From: Nocardia tenerifensis NBRC 101015
GTDB taxonomy: Bacteria > Actinomycetota > Actinomycetes > Mycobacteriales > Mycobacteriaceae
DNA: 43,497 nt
Direction: 5' to 3'
NCBI RefSeq assembly: GCF_000308715.1
Contig: NZ_BAGH01000055.1
Location: 1-43,497, forward strand
How positions within the stretch are numbered: the stretch's first letter is position 1; every line of letters begins with the position of its first letter. The translations under genes were made by a program, and so were the position numbers. The notes beneath the pieces are model-generated. The model was not told where the DNA came from. It made no database searches and saw nothing but the letters and a program-made list of their open reading frames with translations. Shown in pieces: positions 1 to 8,488 of this stretch.

Positions 1-2
1 GG

Positions 3-707
3 TCCGAGGGGCACTGCGTGTTCGCCGCGAATCTCGGCCCGACGCCGGGCCTGCGTGACGTCGTGAGCGGCCAGGCCGGCTCCGGATCCATGGGTGTCGG
101 CCCGGTCGGTGCCGCGATGCTCGGCCGCACCATCTACGGCGTCGGCGACATCGACCGCATGGCCACCGAGCTGAGCGATGTCGTGCAGGCCGTGCGCGCC
201 GCGACCGGCGCCCGCCAGGTCGCGCTCGTCGGCCACTCCACCGGCGGCAACGTGATCCGGCAATACCTGCGCGCGCACGGCCCGGAGGCCGTGACGCAGG
301 TGATCACCCTCGGCACCCCGTATCGGGGCTCCACCTGGGCCGGGCTGCGCACGAACTATCCGGACCTCGCCTCGCTCGGTCTGGAGAACGCGCAGATCGC
401 CGCCCAGGTCTTCGGAACTCCGGGTCAGCAGCAGGTGGTTGGGTCACCGTTGCTGAACCGGCTGAACGCGGGAGGCGAGACCGTGCCCGGTGTCCGGTAC
501 ACGGCGCTCGCCTCCCGCGCCGACGAGATCATCACCCCGCAGGAGACCGCGCTGCTGTCCGCGCCCACCGGCGACAATCGCAATATCTGGCTGCAGGACG
601 GCTGCCCGACCGATATCGCCAATCACAGTGGGCTGCTGGGGGATACGCGCGCCGCCGCGGCCGTGCTCAGCGCATTGGCCAACGACAACCGCCCCCTGCC
701 CTGCTGA
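3..707 (+). CDS. Secreted triacylglycerol lipase / esterase, alpha/beta hydrolase (5' truncated by window edge)
   Basis: The reading frame is open to the first base, so the N-terminus, including any signal peptide, lies outside the window. A GTG at 18 is internal, because the upstream codons (S-E-G-H-C) continue the usual lipase sequence. Counting from that GTG, the nucleophile elbow G-H-S-T-G-G puts the catalytic Ser at residue 74. Asp169 (in S-R-A-D-E-I-I-T-P) and His203 (in A-N-H-S-G-L-L-G-D) fit the rest of the triad. The layout matches the Lipase_2 class of secreted actinobacterial lipases, which hydrolyse acylglycerols outside the cell. Cys near the N-terminus, Cys196 and the C-terminal Cys could form disulfides. 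The family call is firm; the substrate is not known. It converges on the minus-strand gene that ends 7 nt downstream. Confidence 0.85.
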   Translation, partial: SEGHCVFAANLGPTPGLRDVVSGQAGSGSMGVGPVGAAMLGRTIYGVGDIDRMATELSDVVQAVRAATGARQVALVGHSTGGNVIRQYLRAHGPEAVTQVITLGTPYRGSTWAGLRTNYPDLASLGLENAQIAAQVFGTPGQQQVVGSPLLNRLNAGGETVPGVRYTALASRADEIITPQETALLSAPTGDNRNIWLQDGCPTDIANHSGLLGDTRAAAAVLSALANDNRPLPC

Positions 708-714
708 ACGGCGG

Positions 715-1191
715 CTACGCCGGGGTGACCCACGTGGTGATGTCGGCGTGCACGACCTCCAGGCCGTGCTTGTCGTAGATCGAGACCGGCACGATGAGGT
801 CCCGGCCCTCGGTGACGGTCGCGAAGTCGGGGATCTCGTCCAGCTTCGCGACCGCCCGCAGGCTGGTCTCGGCCTTGGCCAGGTACTGCACGTTCATCGC
901 CTTGGGGATCCAGCGATGGGTGCTCGGCACGGTCGCCTCGCTGAGCATGCCCATCGCCACCTCGGCCAGGTTGCAGGCCGCGATGGCGTGGTAGGTGCCG
1001 AGATGGTTGTGGATGCCGAACCACTTCGGCGAGGTCACCTCGCACAGGCCCGGCTCGAGGCGCACGACGCTCGGCAGCACCGTGCCGAAGTACGGCACCC
1101 GCGCCACCATGCCAAGGGAGAACAGCGTGTGGCCGAGCCGGTTGTCCGGCAGTTTCTTCCAGCTGCGGAGGGTCGCAGTCTCTTTCGTCAT
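715..1191 (-). CDS. Hotdog-fold DUF4442 protein (thioesterase-like)
   Basis: A 158-residue protein of the size and pattern of DUF4442 hotdog-fold proteins, relatives of acyl-CoA thioesterases of the PaaI type. The segment G-I-H-N-H-L-G-T-Y-H-A-I-A-A-C-N-L-A-E resembles the N-H-x-G/A helix segment of hotdog thioesterases, where an Asn/His and an acidic residue shape the acyl-CoA pocket. No signal peptide or membrane segment is visible, so it should be cytosolic. The ATG at 1191 sits about 6 nt after a TAAGAT hexamer, which predicts a leaderless transcript, and a perfect inverted repeat overlaps that hexamer. The acyl substrate cannot be told from sequence. Confidence 0.7.
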   Translation of the reverse strand: MTKETATLRSWKKLPDNRLGHTLFSLGMVARVPYFGTVLPSVVRLEPGLCEVTSPKWFGIHNHLGTYHAIAACNLAEVAMGMLSEATVPSTHRWIPKAMNVQYLAKAETSLRAVAKLDEIPDFATVTEGRDLIVPVSIYDKHGLEVVHADITTWVTPA

Positions 1192-1197
1192 GCGCTC

Positions 1198-1215
1198 ATC
1201 TTACTGCCGAGTAAG
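1198..1215 (-). promoter_or_regulatory. -10 hexamer (TAAGAT) overlapping a TetR-type inverted repeat
   Basis: CTTACT (1200-1205), a 4-nt centre and AGTAAG (1210-1215) form a perfect inverted repeat. On the minus strand it overlaps TAAGAT (1203-1198), whose predicted start of transcription is the A of the ATG at 1191. A dyad of this size over a -10 element is typical of TetR-family operators. The regulator is not in the window. Confidence 0.5.
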
Positions 1216-1341
1216 TTAGCGTCGCGCGGTGTGTCCCGATTACCTGGTTCTCTGCTATGTTGTTCGGTTGCGCCGAGCTGAGGCGCGGCTGGGGCCGTCC
1301 CCATTTCCATTGGCGGATAAGGGAACTGGGAGTTCTGAAGC

Positions 1342-1752
1342 ATGGGTATTCGTACTGCCGTCGCGGCGTCGGCCATCGCGCTCGGTGGCGCCGCCATCGC
1401 GGCATCGGCCGGTGCGGGCCAAGCCGCCGCCTTCACGCCGGTGATCGCGCCGGAGGACGGCATCTACCTCGGCGTCGACCTCGATCACAACGAGACGGTC
1501 GCGCTGCAGCGCAGCCCGCTCGTCGGGATGCTCAACGGCCCGCTGACCACCGACGGCCTCTTCTACGTCGACGAGAAGTCGGTCTATCAGGGCGGCGTGG
1601 AAATCGACGGCATCCGCTACCAAGAAGACCTGGACTTCGCTGGGGTCACCGGCGAGGCCGCGAGCACGCGGAGCGGGACGATCTCGCTCGCCGTCGTCGA
1701 CCCCGCCGTATTCGCGGGCTCGAGGTACGTGATTCTCCAGGTGCTCGGCTGA
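1342..1752 (+). CDS. Small secreted protein of unknown function
   Basis: 136 residues beginning with an Ala-rich export signal (M-G-I-R-T, a hydrophobic stretch to about residue 26, and a likely cleavage near A-G-Q-A-A-A). The mature part of about 105 residues is acidic and rich in Gly, Val and Asp, with no Cys after the signal and no lipobox, so it is probably released or wall-associated. A GGGAG-like sequence precedes the ATG. I do not recognise a family. Small secreted proteins of this layout are common in Nocardia and Mycobacterium. It is followed by a GC-rich hairpin that separates it from the ribosomal operon. Confidence 0.6.
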   Translation: MGIRTAVAASAIALGGAAIAASAGAGQAAAFTPVIAPEDGIYLGVDLDHNETVALQRSPLVGMLNGPLTTDGLFYVDEKSVYQGGVEIDGIRYQEDLDFAGVTGEAASTRSGTISLAVVDPAVFAGSRYVILQVLG

Positions 1753-1783
1753 TCGGATCGGCCGAGGATCTCGGCTGATAATG

Positions 1784-1838
1784 ACGAGCGGCGGCGGCTG
1801 TCGCGGTTCCCCGGAACCGCTGCTCCGCCGCCGTCGTT
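1784..1838 (+). terminator. Long bulged hairpin, likely terminator
   Basis: ACGA (1784-1787) plus CGGCGGCGG (1789-1797) pairs with CCGCCGCCG plus TCGT (1825-1837), leaving a single bulged G. Inside is a second perfect stem, GCGGTTCC (1803-1810) with GGAACCGC (1813-1820). The 3' side is only modestly T-rich (TGTTCT). It lies between the secreted protein and the ribosomal promoter. Confidence 0.5.
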
Positions 1839-1890
1839 GTTCTCGGTGTCACCGCGATGACCTGCGCTGAGCCGCTCGCGGGGGGCGGAT

Positions 1891-1919
1891 TTGAAGTAGC
1901 CGAGCGCGTCGGGCATACT
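1891..1919 (+). promoter_or_regulatory. Candidate S10 operon promoter (TTGAAG-17-CATACT)
   Basis: TTGAAG (1891-1896) and CATACT (1914-1919) are separated by 17 nt, the best housekeeping-type promoter in the gap before rpsJ. Transcription would start near 1926 and give a leader of about 350 nt. This is inferred from sequence only. Confidence 0.55.
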
Positions 1920-2169
1920 GTTCGGGTTGCCTTGCACCGGGCCGTGCCTGTTTCCGAGTGAAGCGGGATGGCTAGGCGGGGCGAGCAGTGCCAATCGTGT
2001 ACCTCGCTGGTTTGTCCGGCGCGGGTACGTCCGGGACTCGTGTTCCAGGCCTAGATGAAGTTCGATCGGGGCCGAGGAATGAGCGGATGGGCGACACGCC
2101 CGACCGCGTGGACCGGAGAACCATGACAGATGAACAGCGGCGAGGGTCGAGCATGCGTGCTCGGTCGTG

Positions 2170-2183
2170 GTCTCACGTGAGAC
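2170..2183. promoter_or_regulatory. 14-bp perfect palindrome in the S10 leader
   Basis: GTCTCACGTGAGAC is a perfect palindrome about 92 nt upstream of rpsJ. If the promoter at 1891-1919 is correct it lies inside the transcribed leader, so it could act as a DNA operator or as an RNA stem. Confidence 0.6.
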
Positions 2184-2221
2184 GTCTTCGTGTGTTCGGG
2201 CTGTGCAAATAGAGGGTGGTG

Positions 2222-2237
2222 CGGAAGCCAGCTTCCG
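2222..2237 (+). promoter_or_regulatory. Short stem-loop just upstream of rpsJ
   Basis: CGGAAGC (2222-2228) pairs perfectly with GCTTCCG (2231-2237) across a 2-nt centre. It is 37 nt before the GTG start of rpsJ and upstream of the GAGAAAAGGA ribosome-binding region. It could be part of a translational or attenuation control of the operon, which in enterobacteria is exerted by L4; that role here is speculative. Confidence 0.4.
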
Positions 2238-2274
2238 GATCACGAAGGTATAAGCGGAGAAAAGGACACTTAGC

Positions 2275-2580
2275 GTGGCGGGACAGAAGATCCGCATCAG
2301 GCTCAAGGCCTACGACCACGAGGCGATCGACGCGTCAGCGCGCAAGATCGTCGAGACGGTGACCCGCACCGGGGCCCGTGTGGTCGGGCCGGTGCCGTTG
2401 CCGACCGAGAAGAACGTGTACTGCGTCATCCGTTCGCCGCACAAGTACAAGGACTCGCGCGAGCACTTCGAGATGCGTACGCACAAGCGGCTTATCGACA
2501 TCCTCGACCCGACGCCGAAGACCGTCGACGCGCTCATGCGCATCGACCTCCCGGCCAGCGTCGACGTCAACATTCAGTGA
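2275..2580 (+). CDS. rpsJ: 30S ribosomal protein S10
   Basis: 101 residues, the usual length for actinobacterial S10. It shows the N-terminal beta strand [15 protein letters not shown] and the H-K-R-L-I-D-I-L-D segment near the C-terminus. S10 sits in the head of the 30S subunit and also joins NusB in antitermination complexes. The start is a GTG, preceded by AAAAGGA. It is the first gene of the operon, 14 nt before L3, after a long leader. Identity is certain. Confidence 0.98.
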   Translation: MAGQKIRIRLKAYDHEAIDASARKIVETVTRTGARVVGPVPLPTEKNVYCVIRSPHKYKDSREHFEMRTHKRLIDILDPTPKTVDALMRIDLPASVDVNIQ

Positions 2581-2594
2581 CGGGGACTGGAGAT

Positions 2595-3260
2595 ATGACT
2601 GACAACAAGAACAGGCCCGCGGCGGGCATCCTCGGCACCAAGCTCGGGATGACCCAGGTGTTCGACGAGAAGAACCGCGTCGTTCCCGTGACCGTCATCA
2701 AGGCCGGTCCGAACGTGATCACCCAGATCCGCACCGTGGAGCGCGACGGCTACAGCGCCGTCCAGGTCGCCTTCGGCGCCATCGACCCGCGCAAGGTGAA
2801 CAAGCCGGTCTCCGGCCAGTTCGCCAAGGCCGGTGTCACGCCGCGCCGCCACGTCGCCGAGATCCGCGTCGCCGACGCGTCCACCTTCGAGGTCGGCCAG
2901 GAGATCAACGCCGACGTCTTCGAAGAGGGCACCTACGTCGACGTGACGGGCACCAGCAAGGGCAAGGGCTTCGCCGGCACCATGAAGCGCCACGGCTTCG
3001 CCGGTCAGGGCGCCTCGCACGGTGCGCAGGCCGTGCACCGTCGCCCCGGCTCCATCGGTGGCTGCGCCACCCCCGGCCGCGTGTTCAAGGGCATGCGCAT
3101 GTCGGGCCGCATGGGTAACGACCGCGTCACCACGCAGAACCTGTCGGTGCACAAGGTCGACGCCGAAAACGGCCTGCTGCTGATCAAGGGCGCGATCCCG
3201 GGTCGCCGCGGCAACGTCGTGATCGTCAAGAGCGCAGTGAAGGGTGGTGCGCACGCATGA
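2595..3260 (+). CDS. rplC: 50S ribosomal protein L3
   Basis: L3 binds 23S rRNA early in 50S assembly and reaches the peptidyl-transferase centre through a long loop. The [13 protein letters not shown] start and the loop [15 protein letters not shown] are diagnostic. The ATG at 2595 was chosen over an in-frame upstream codon at 2577 because it follows the ribosome-binding sequence CTGGAGAT and gives 221 residues, close to mycobacterial L3. The stop overlaps the L4 start by ATGA, so translation of the two is probably coupled. Confidence 0.97.
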   Translation: MTDNKNRPAAGILGTKLGMTQVFDEKNRVVPVTVIKAGPNVITQIRTVERDGYSAVQVAFGAIDPRKVNKPVSGQFAKAGVTPRRHVAEIRVADASTFEVGQEINADVFEEGTYVDVTGTSKGKGFAGTMKRHGFAGQGASHGAQAVHRRPGSIGGCATPGRVFKGMRMSGRMGNDRVTTQNLSVHKVDAENGLLLIKGAIPGRRGNVVIVKSAVKGGAHA

Positions 3261-3931
3261 CCAGCCTGGAGAAGAAGGCCAACCTGACCCTTCCGGTCAA
3301 GGAGCAGGGCGGCAAGACCAATGGCACCGTCGAGCTCCCCTCGGAGATCTTCGACGTGACCGCGAACATCTCGCTGATGCACCAGGTGGTCATCGCGCAG
3401 CTGGCCGCGGCCCGCCAGGGCACGCACTCCACCAAGACCCGCGGTGAAGTCCGCGGCGGTGGCAAGAAGCCGTACCGGCAGAAGGGCACCGGCCGCGCCC
3501 GTCAGGGCTCGACCCGCGCGCCGCAGTTCACCGGCGGTGGCACCGTGCACGGCCCGCAGCCGCGCGACTACAGCCAGCGCACCCCGAAGAAGATGGTCCG
3601 CGCCGCGCTGCGCGGAGCCCTCTCGGACCGGGCGCGTAACGAGCGCATCCACGTGATCACCGAACTGGTCGCCGGGCAGACCCCGTCGACCAAGACGGCC
3701 AAGAGCTTCCTCGCGGAGCTGTCGGACCGCAAGAAGTTCCTGCTCGTCCTCGGACGTGAGGACATCGCGGCCTGGAAGAGCGTGCAGAACCTCGAGTTCG
3801 TGCACCCGATCGCGCCGGACCAGCTCAACACCTATGACGTGCTGGAAAGCGACGAGGTCGTGTTCAGCGTGGAGGCCCTCAACGCCTTCGTGCACGGCCC
3901 CGCCGAGGCGGCACAGGAGGAGAGCAAGTGA
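3257..3931 (+). CDS. rplD: 50S ribosomal protein L4
   Basis: 224 residues with the internal loop [22 protein letters not shown] that lines the polypeptide exit tunnel, where macrolide resistance changes are known in other bacteria. In E. coli L4 represses its own S10 operon; whether that holds here is unknown, but the long leader leaves room for it. It overlaps L3 by 4 nt and its TGA overlaps the GTG of L23. Confidence 0.97.
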   Translation: MTSLEKKANLTLPVKEQGGKTNGTVELPSEIFDVTANISLMHQVVIAQLAAARQGTHSTKTRGEVRGGGKKPYRQKGTGRARQGSTRAPQFTGGGTVHGPQPRDYSQRTPKKMVRAALRGALSDRARNERIHVITELVAGQTPSTKTAKSFLAELSDRKKFLLVLGREDIAAWKSVQNLEFVHPIAPDQLNTYDVLESDEVVFSVEALNAFVHGPAEAAQEESK

Positions 3932-4233
3932 CCACCATCGCCGACCCCCGCGACATCCTGCTGGCGCCGGTCATCTCGGAGAAGTCCTACGGACTCATCG
4001 AGGAAGGCACCTACACCTTCATCGTGCACCCGGACTCCAACAAGACGCAGATCAAGATCGCCGTCGAGAAGGTCTTCGGTGTCACGGTTACCAGCGTCAA
4101 CACCGCCAACCGTCAGGGCAAGCGCAAGCGGACCCGCTTCGGTTACGGCAAGCGCAAGAACACCAAGCGCGCGCTCGTGACCATCTCGGCCGACAGCAAG
4201 CCCATCGAGATCTTCGGAGGCCCGGTCGCGTAA
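3928..4233 (+). CDS. rplW: 50S ribosomal protein L23
   Basis: 101 residues. L23 lies at the tunnel exit and docks trigger factor and SRP. The opening [15 protein letters not shown] and the motif [13 protein letters not shown] are typical. It starts with a GTG inside the end of rplD, with a strong AGGAGG about 7 nt upstream, which fixes the start. A 33-nt gap separates it from L2. Confidence 0.97.
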   Translation: MTTIADPRDILLAPVISEKSYGLIEEGTYTFIVHPDSNKTQIKIAVEKVFGVTVTSVNTANRQGKRKRTRFGYGKRKNTKRALVTISADSKPIEIFGGPVA

Positions 4234-4266
4234 GCGCCTGGGACCCCAGAAAGAAGAGAAGAACTC

Positions 4267-5106
4267 ATGGCAATTCGTAAGTACAAGCCGACAACCCCGG
4301 GTCGCCGCGGGTCGTCCGTTTCGGACTTCGCTGAGATCACTCGGTCGACCCCCGAGAAGTCGCTGATCCGCCCGCTGCACAGCAAGGGTGGTCGTAACGC
4401 GCACGGCCGCATCACCACCCGTCACCGCGGCGGCGGCCACAAGCGGGCCTACCGTCTGATCGACTTCCGTCGCCTGGACAAGGACGGCATCCCCGCCAAG
4501 GTCGCGCACATCGAGTACGACCCGAACCGCACCGCGAACATCGCGCTGCTGCACTTCGTGGACGGCGAGAAGCGCTACATCATCGCGCCCAAGGGCGTGG
4601 TGCAGGGCACCCCGATCGAGTCCGGCCCCACGGCCGACATCAAGCCGGGCAACAACCTGCCGCTGCGCAACATCCCCACCGGTACCACCATCCACGCGGT
4701 GGAGCTGCGTCCCGGCGGCGGCGCGAAGATGGCCCGTTCGGCCGGGTCCAGCATCCAGCTGCTCGGTAAGGAAGGCACCTACGCCACGCTGCGTATGCCC
4801 TCCGGCGAGATCCGCCGCGTCGACGTGCGCTGCCGCGCCACCGTCGGCGAGGTCGGCAACGCCGAGCAGTCGAACATCAACTGGGGCAAGGCCGGCCGCA
4901 TGCGCTGGAAGGGCCGTCGCCCCACCGTCCGCGGTGTCGTGATGAACCCCGTCGACCACCCGCACGGTGGTGGTGAGGGCAAGACCTCCGGTGGTCGCCA
5001 CCCGGTCTCGCCGTGGGGTCAGCCGGAAGGCCGCACCCGCAAGCCCAACCGCCCGAGCGACAAGCTCATCGTCCGCCGCCGCAAGTCCGGCAAGAACAAG
5101 CGCTGA
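4267..5106 (+). CDS. rplB: 50S ribosomal protein L2
   Basis: 279 residues, the full family length. L2 joins the two subunits and supports peptidyl-transferase activity. The conserved C-terminal segment [10 protein letters not shown] carries the invariant His, and the tail is strongly basic ([10 protein letters not shown]). The ATG follows AGAAAGAAGAGAAG. It sits 15 nt before rpsS, whose GGAGGAGG site lies in the gap. Confidence 0.98.
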   Translation: MAIRKYKPTTPGRRGSSVSDFAEITRSTPEKSLIRPLHSKGGRNAHGRITTRHRGGGHKRAYRLIDFRRLDKDGIPAKVAHIEYDPNRTANIALLHFVDGEKRYIIAPKGVVQGTPIESGPTADIKPGNNLPLRNIPTGTTIHAVELRPGGGAKMARSAGSSIQLLGKEGTYATLRMPSGEIRRVDVRCRATVGEVGNAEQSNINWGKAGRMRWKGRRPTVRGVVMNPVDHPHGGGEGKTSGGRHPVSPWGQPEGRTRKPNRPSDKLIVRRRKSGKNKR

Positions 5107-5121
5107 AGGAGGAGGTAAGAA

Positions 5122-5403
5122 ATGCCACGCAGCCTCAAGAAAGGCCCGTTCGTCGACGACCACCTCCTCGCGAAGGTGGACGTGCAGAACGAGAAGGGCA
5201 CGAAGCAGGTCATCAAGACCTGGTCGCGTCGTTCGACCATCATCCCCGATTTCATCGGCCACACCTTCGCCGTCCACGACGGTCGCAAGCACGTGCCGGT
5301 GTTCGTCTCGGACAACATGGTCGGGCACAAGCTCGGTGAGTTCGCGCCGACCAGGACGTTCAAGAGCCACGTCAAGGACGACCGGAAGAGCAAGCGGCGA
5401 TGA
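5122..5403 (+). CDS. rpsS: 30S ribosomal protein S19
   Basis: 93 residues. S19 binds 16S rRNA in the 30S head next to S13, near the A-site tRNA. It shows the hallmark [12 protein letters not shown] start and the [12 protein letters not shown] segment. A very strong AAGGAGGAGG ribosome-binding site precedes it. The stop overlaps the ATG of rplV (ATGA), so the pair is probably translationally coupled. Confidence 0.98.
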   Translation: MPRSLKKGPFVDDHLLAKVDVQNEKGTKQVIKTWSRRSTIIPDFIGHTFAVHDGRKHVPVFVSDNMVGHKLGEFAPTRTFKSHVKDDRKSKRR

Positions 5404-5801
5404 CGACTGACACTCAGAATCCGACTGCACGCGCGACTGCGAAGCATGTTCGCGTGACCCCGATGAAGGCGCGTCGCGTCGTGGACCTGGTCCGCGGCAA
5501 GCGAGTCGAGGACGCCCTGGCGATCCTGAAGTTCGCGCCGCAGGCCGCGAGCGAGCCGGTCGCCAAGGTCGTGGCCAGCGCCGCGGCGAACGCCGAGAAC
5601 AACCTCGGCCTGAACCCGTCCACCCTGGTCATCTCGACGGCCTACGTCGACGAGGGTGCGACCATGAAGCGGTTCCAGCCGCGCGCCCAGGGCCGTGCGT
5701 TCCGAATTCGCAAGCGCACCAGCCACATCACCATCGAGGTCGAGAGCATCCCCACCGCCGGTGGAGCAACTCGCAACCGCCGGAAGGGAGGGGCAAAGTA
5801 A
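5400..5801 (+). CDS. rplV: 50S ribosomal protein L22
   Basis: 133 residues. L22 lines the exit tunnel with L4. The [16 protein letters not shown] segment and the [12 protein letters not shown] beta-hairpin region are characteristic. The ATG overlaps the rpsS stop. The last codons carry the GGAGGGG that serves rpsC, whose ATG follows the TAA directly. Confidence 0.98.
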   Translation: MTTDTQNPTARATAKHVRVTPMKARRVVDLVRGKRVEDALAILKFAPQAASEPVAKVVASAAANAENNLGLNPSTLVISTAYVDEGATMKRFQPRAQGRAFRIRKRTSHITIEVESIPTAGGATRNRRKGGAK

Positions 5802-6605
<804 letters not shown>

Positions 6606-6609
6606 CGCA

Positions 6610-7026
6610 ATGCTGATGCCTCGTAAGGTCAAGCACCGCAAGCAGCATCACCCGGGTCGCTCCGGCATGGCCAAGGGCGGCACCTCGGTGGCGTTCGGCG
6701 AGTTCGGCATCCAGGCGCTGGAGCCCGCTTACGTGACCAACCGGCAGATCGAGTCGGCGCGTATCGCGATGACCCGCCACATCAAGCGTGGCGGCAAGAT
6801 CTGGATCAACATCTACCCGGATCGCCCGCTCACCAAGAAGCCGGCCGAGACCCGCATGGGTTCCGGTAAGGGTTCGCCGGAGTGGTGGATCGCGAACGTC
6901 AAGCCCGGCCGCGTGATGTTCGAGATGAGTTACCCCAATGAGGAGATCGCTCGCGAGGCCCTGCGCCGCGCGATGCACAAGCTCCCGATGAAGTGCAGGA
7001 TCGTGACCAGGGAGGAGCAGTTCTGA
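6610..7026 (+). CDS. rplP: 50S ribosomal protein L16
   Basis: 138 residues, the family length. L16 helps position A-site tRNA and completes 50S assembly. [13 protein letters not shown] opens it, and [16 protein letters not shown] is diagnostic. The open frame extends 61 codons upstream inside rpsC, but the ATG at 6610, four bases past the rpsC stop and behind CAGGAGGGC, is the real start. The stop overlaps rpmC by one base. Confidence 0.97.
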   Translation: MLMPRKVKHRKQHHPGRSGMAKGGTSVAFGEFGIQALEPAYVTNRQIESARIAMTRHIKRGGKIWINIYPDRPLTKKPAETRMGSGKGSPEWWIANVKPGRVMFEMSYPNEEIAREALRRAMHKLPMKCRIVTREEQF

Positions 7027-7265
7027 TGGCTACCGAAACGCCGGCCGCAGAGCTCCGCGAGCTCACCGAAGAAGAGTTGGTGCAGAAGCTGCGCGACTCC
7101 AAGGAAGAGCTGTTCAACCTGCGCTTCCAGATGGCGACGGGTCAGCTGGACAACAACCGTCGGCTGCGCGTGGTCCGTCACGAGATCGCGCGCATCTACA
7201 CGGTCATGCGCGAGCGCGAGCTCGGTCTGGCCTCCGGACCCGCTGACAAGGGAGATGCGGCATGA
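7026..7265 (+). CDS. rpmC: 50S ribosomal protein L29
   Basis: 79 residues, a two-helix protein at the tunnel exit beside L23. The [20 protein letters not shown] segment and the [14 protein letters not shown] segment are typical. The ATG at 7026 shares its A with the TGA of rplP, and GGAGGAG lies 8 nt upstream, so an in-frame codon at 6993 was discarded. It overlaps rpsQ by ATGA. Confidence 0.97.
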   Translation: MATETPAAELRELTEEELVQKLRDSKEELFNLRFQMATGQLDNNRRLRVVRHEIARIYTVMRERELGLASGPADKGDAA

Positions 7266-7534
7266 GCGAACAGAAAGTCGAAGAGCGCAACAGCCGCAAG
7301 GTTCGTACCGGCTACGTTGTCTCGGACAAGATGAACAAGACGATCGTCGTCGAGCTGGAAGACCGTAACCGGCACTCGCTCTACGGCAAGATCATTCGCA
7401 CCACCTCCAAGGTGAAGGCGCATGACGAGAACGAGATCGCCGGCATCGGCGACCGCGTCCAGCTGATGGAGACCCGACCGCTGTCGGCCACCAAGCGCTG
7501 GCGTCTGGTCGAGGTGCTGGAGAAGGCCAAGTAA
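7262..7534 (+). CDS. rpsQ: 30S ribosomal protein S17
   Basis: 90 residues, an OB-fold primary 16S rRNA-binding protein. The core [13 protein letters not shown] and the motif [12 protein letters not shown] are clear. It overlaps rpmC by 4 nt and is the last gene of the operon. The strong terminator 20 nt downstream shows that rplN and the spc genes are not cotranscribed with it here, a break also present in Mycobacterium. Confidence 0.98.
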   Translation: MSEQKVEERNSRKVRTGYVVSDKMNKTIVVELEDRNRHSLYGKIIRTTSKVKAHDENEIAGIGDRVQLMETRPLSATKRWRLVEVLEKAK

Positions 7535-7553
7535 GCCTTTTCGGTTCATGGTC

Positions 7554-7593
7554 GAAGGCCCGCTTCCCACTTGGGAAGCGGGCCTTCGTTTTT
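7554..7593 (+). terminator. Intrinsic terminator of the S10 operon
   Basis: A perfect 15-bp stem (7554-7568 with 7573-7587, GAAGGCCCGCTTCCC on the left arm), a 4-nt ACTT loop and then GTTTTT. This is the clearest terminator in the window. Confidence 0.95.
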
Positions 7594-7610
7594 GCGCTGC
7601 AAACTTCTAT

Positions 7611-7649
7611 TCCACAGTAATTAGCGTGGGCCACGTGATAGTCTGTGGA
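7611..7649. promoter_or_regulatory. Nested inverted repeats and -10 hexamer at the toxin-antitoxin promoter
   Basis: The outer arms are TCCACAG (7611-7617) and CTGTGGA (7643-7649). Inside is CGTGG-G-CCACG (7625-7635). TAGTCT (7639-7644) is a likely -10, placing the transcript start at the ATG at 7651 (leaderless). Dyads of this kind are where ribbon-helix-helix antitoxins usually bind to autoregulate. Confidence 0.6.
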
Positions 7650-7650
7650 C

Positions 7651-7914
7651 ATGTCCAAACGAAATGTGACGTTACAGCTCGATGAGGAGTTGATCACGGA
7701 GGCCAAAGTGGTCGCGGCAAGGCGGGGCACCTCGGTCAGCGCGCTTCTGGCCCAACAGTTGCGCGAGCTCCTCGCTGATGCCGCTCGCTACGAGGCCGCC
7801 AAAGTTCAGGCGTTGGAGTTGATGGCGAAGGCGGCGGGGCGTACAGGCGGCAGCGGTCCCGTCACCTGGAAGCGCGAAGATCTCTACGATCGTGCTGGAG
7901 GACGTTACCAATGA
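7651..7914 (+). CDS. vapB: VapB-like antitoxin (ribbon-helix-helix)
   Basis: 87 residues from the ATG at 7651. A GTG two codons earlier is possible, but the -10 hexamer TAGTCT ends 6 nt before the ATG, which suits a leaderless start there. The N-terminus K-R-N-V-T-L-Q-L-D-E-E-L-I-T-E-A-K is a beta strand followed by helix A of a ribbon-helix-helix DNA-binding domain, and G-T-S-V-S-A-L-L-A-Q-Q-L is the second helix. The C-terminal tail should wrap the toxin. It overlaps the toxin gene by ATGA, the usual coupled arrangement. Confidence 0.8.
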   Translation: MSKRNVTLQLDEELITEAKVVAARRGTSVSALLAQQLRELLADAARYEAAKVQALELMAKAAGRTGGSGPVTWKREDLYDRAGGRYQ

Positions 7915-8360
7915 ACTCCGAAAGAACCTTCGTAGATACCAACATCCTCTTTTACGCCTACGACTCCGGAAGCGACGACCCACGCAACGAGATCGCCCGA
8001 GAAGTCCTCGCGGATCTCTGGGACCGCGAAGTCGGCTTGCTGAGCACGCAGGTCCTTCAGGAGTTCTATTCGGTCGCCACGCGCAAATTCAAGACGAAGT
8101 TGAGTCCGGCCGAACTCCGTCGAATCATCGCGCTCTACAGCGAATGGTGCATCCGCGATACGGATCCGCTGATGGTCCTGAACGCGTCCTTCCTCGCCGA
8201 GCAACACACCGTGTCCTGGTACGACGCGCTGATCATCGAGGCCGCGTCTCGCTCCGGCGCGAAATACCTACTGACGGAAGACCTTCAGCACGGACGTGAC
8301 TTCTGCGGCCTCGAGATCCGAAACCCGTTCCTGGAGTTGGGGGATCGGGCAACCGTCTGA
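7911..8360 (+). CDS. vapC: VapC-type PIN-domain ribonuclease toxin
   Basis: 149 residues. The PIN acidic residues are all present: Asp9 in F-V-D-T-N, Glu51 in L-Q-E-F-Y, Asp105 in W-Y-D-A-L-I and Asp124 in L-T-E-D. They bind the Mg2+/Mn2+ of an endoribonuclease; VapC toxins usually cut tRNA or rRNA. The target here cannot be read from sequence. It overlaps the antitoxin by 4 nt and the full active site argues that it is functional. The pair sits right behind the S10 terminator, a likely insertion point. Confidence 0.88.
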   Translation: MNSERTFVDTNILFYAYDSGSDDPRNEIAREVLADLWDREVGLLSTQVLQEFYSVATRKFKTKLSPAELRRIIALYSEWCIRDTDPLMVLNASFLAEQHTVSWYDALIIEAASRSGAKYLLTEDLQHGRDFCGLEIRNPFLELGDRATV

Positions 8361-8488
8361 ATCCGGCGGCTAGAGCGAATGTTTCGCTGGTGCTGAGCGC
8401 ATGTGGTGGTGAGTGCGCGAGCGGGATGCCGTCACGCGCAGGCTCGTCCTTGTAGTGTCGAGTTGACGGCGAAACGGACACTGCGTCG

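Noticed and set aside
2247..2256. Second promoter (TATAAG) next to rpsJ
   Set aside because: No -35 at the right distance and it overlaps the ribosome-binding region.
3832..5430. 532-codon minus-strand frame across rplW-rplB-rpsS
   Set aside because: Antisense to certain ribosomal genes; low-complexity Ala/Arg/Val composition typical of high-GC shadows. The same holds for 5019-6641.
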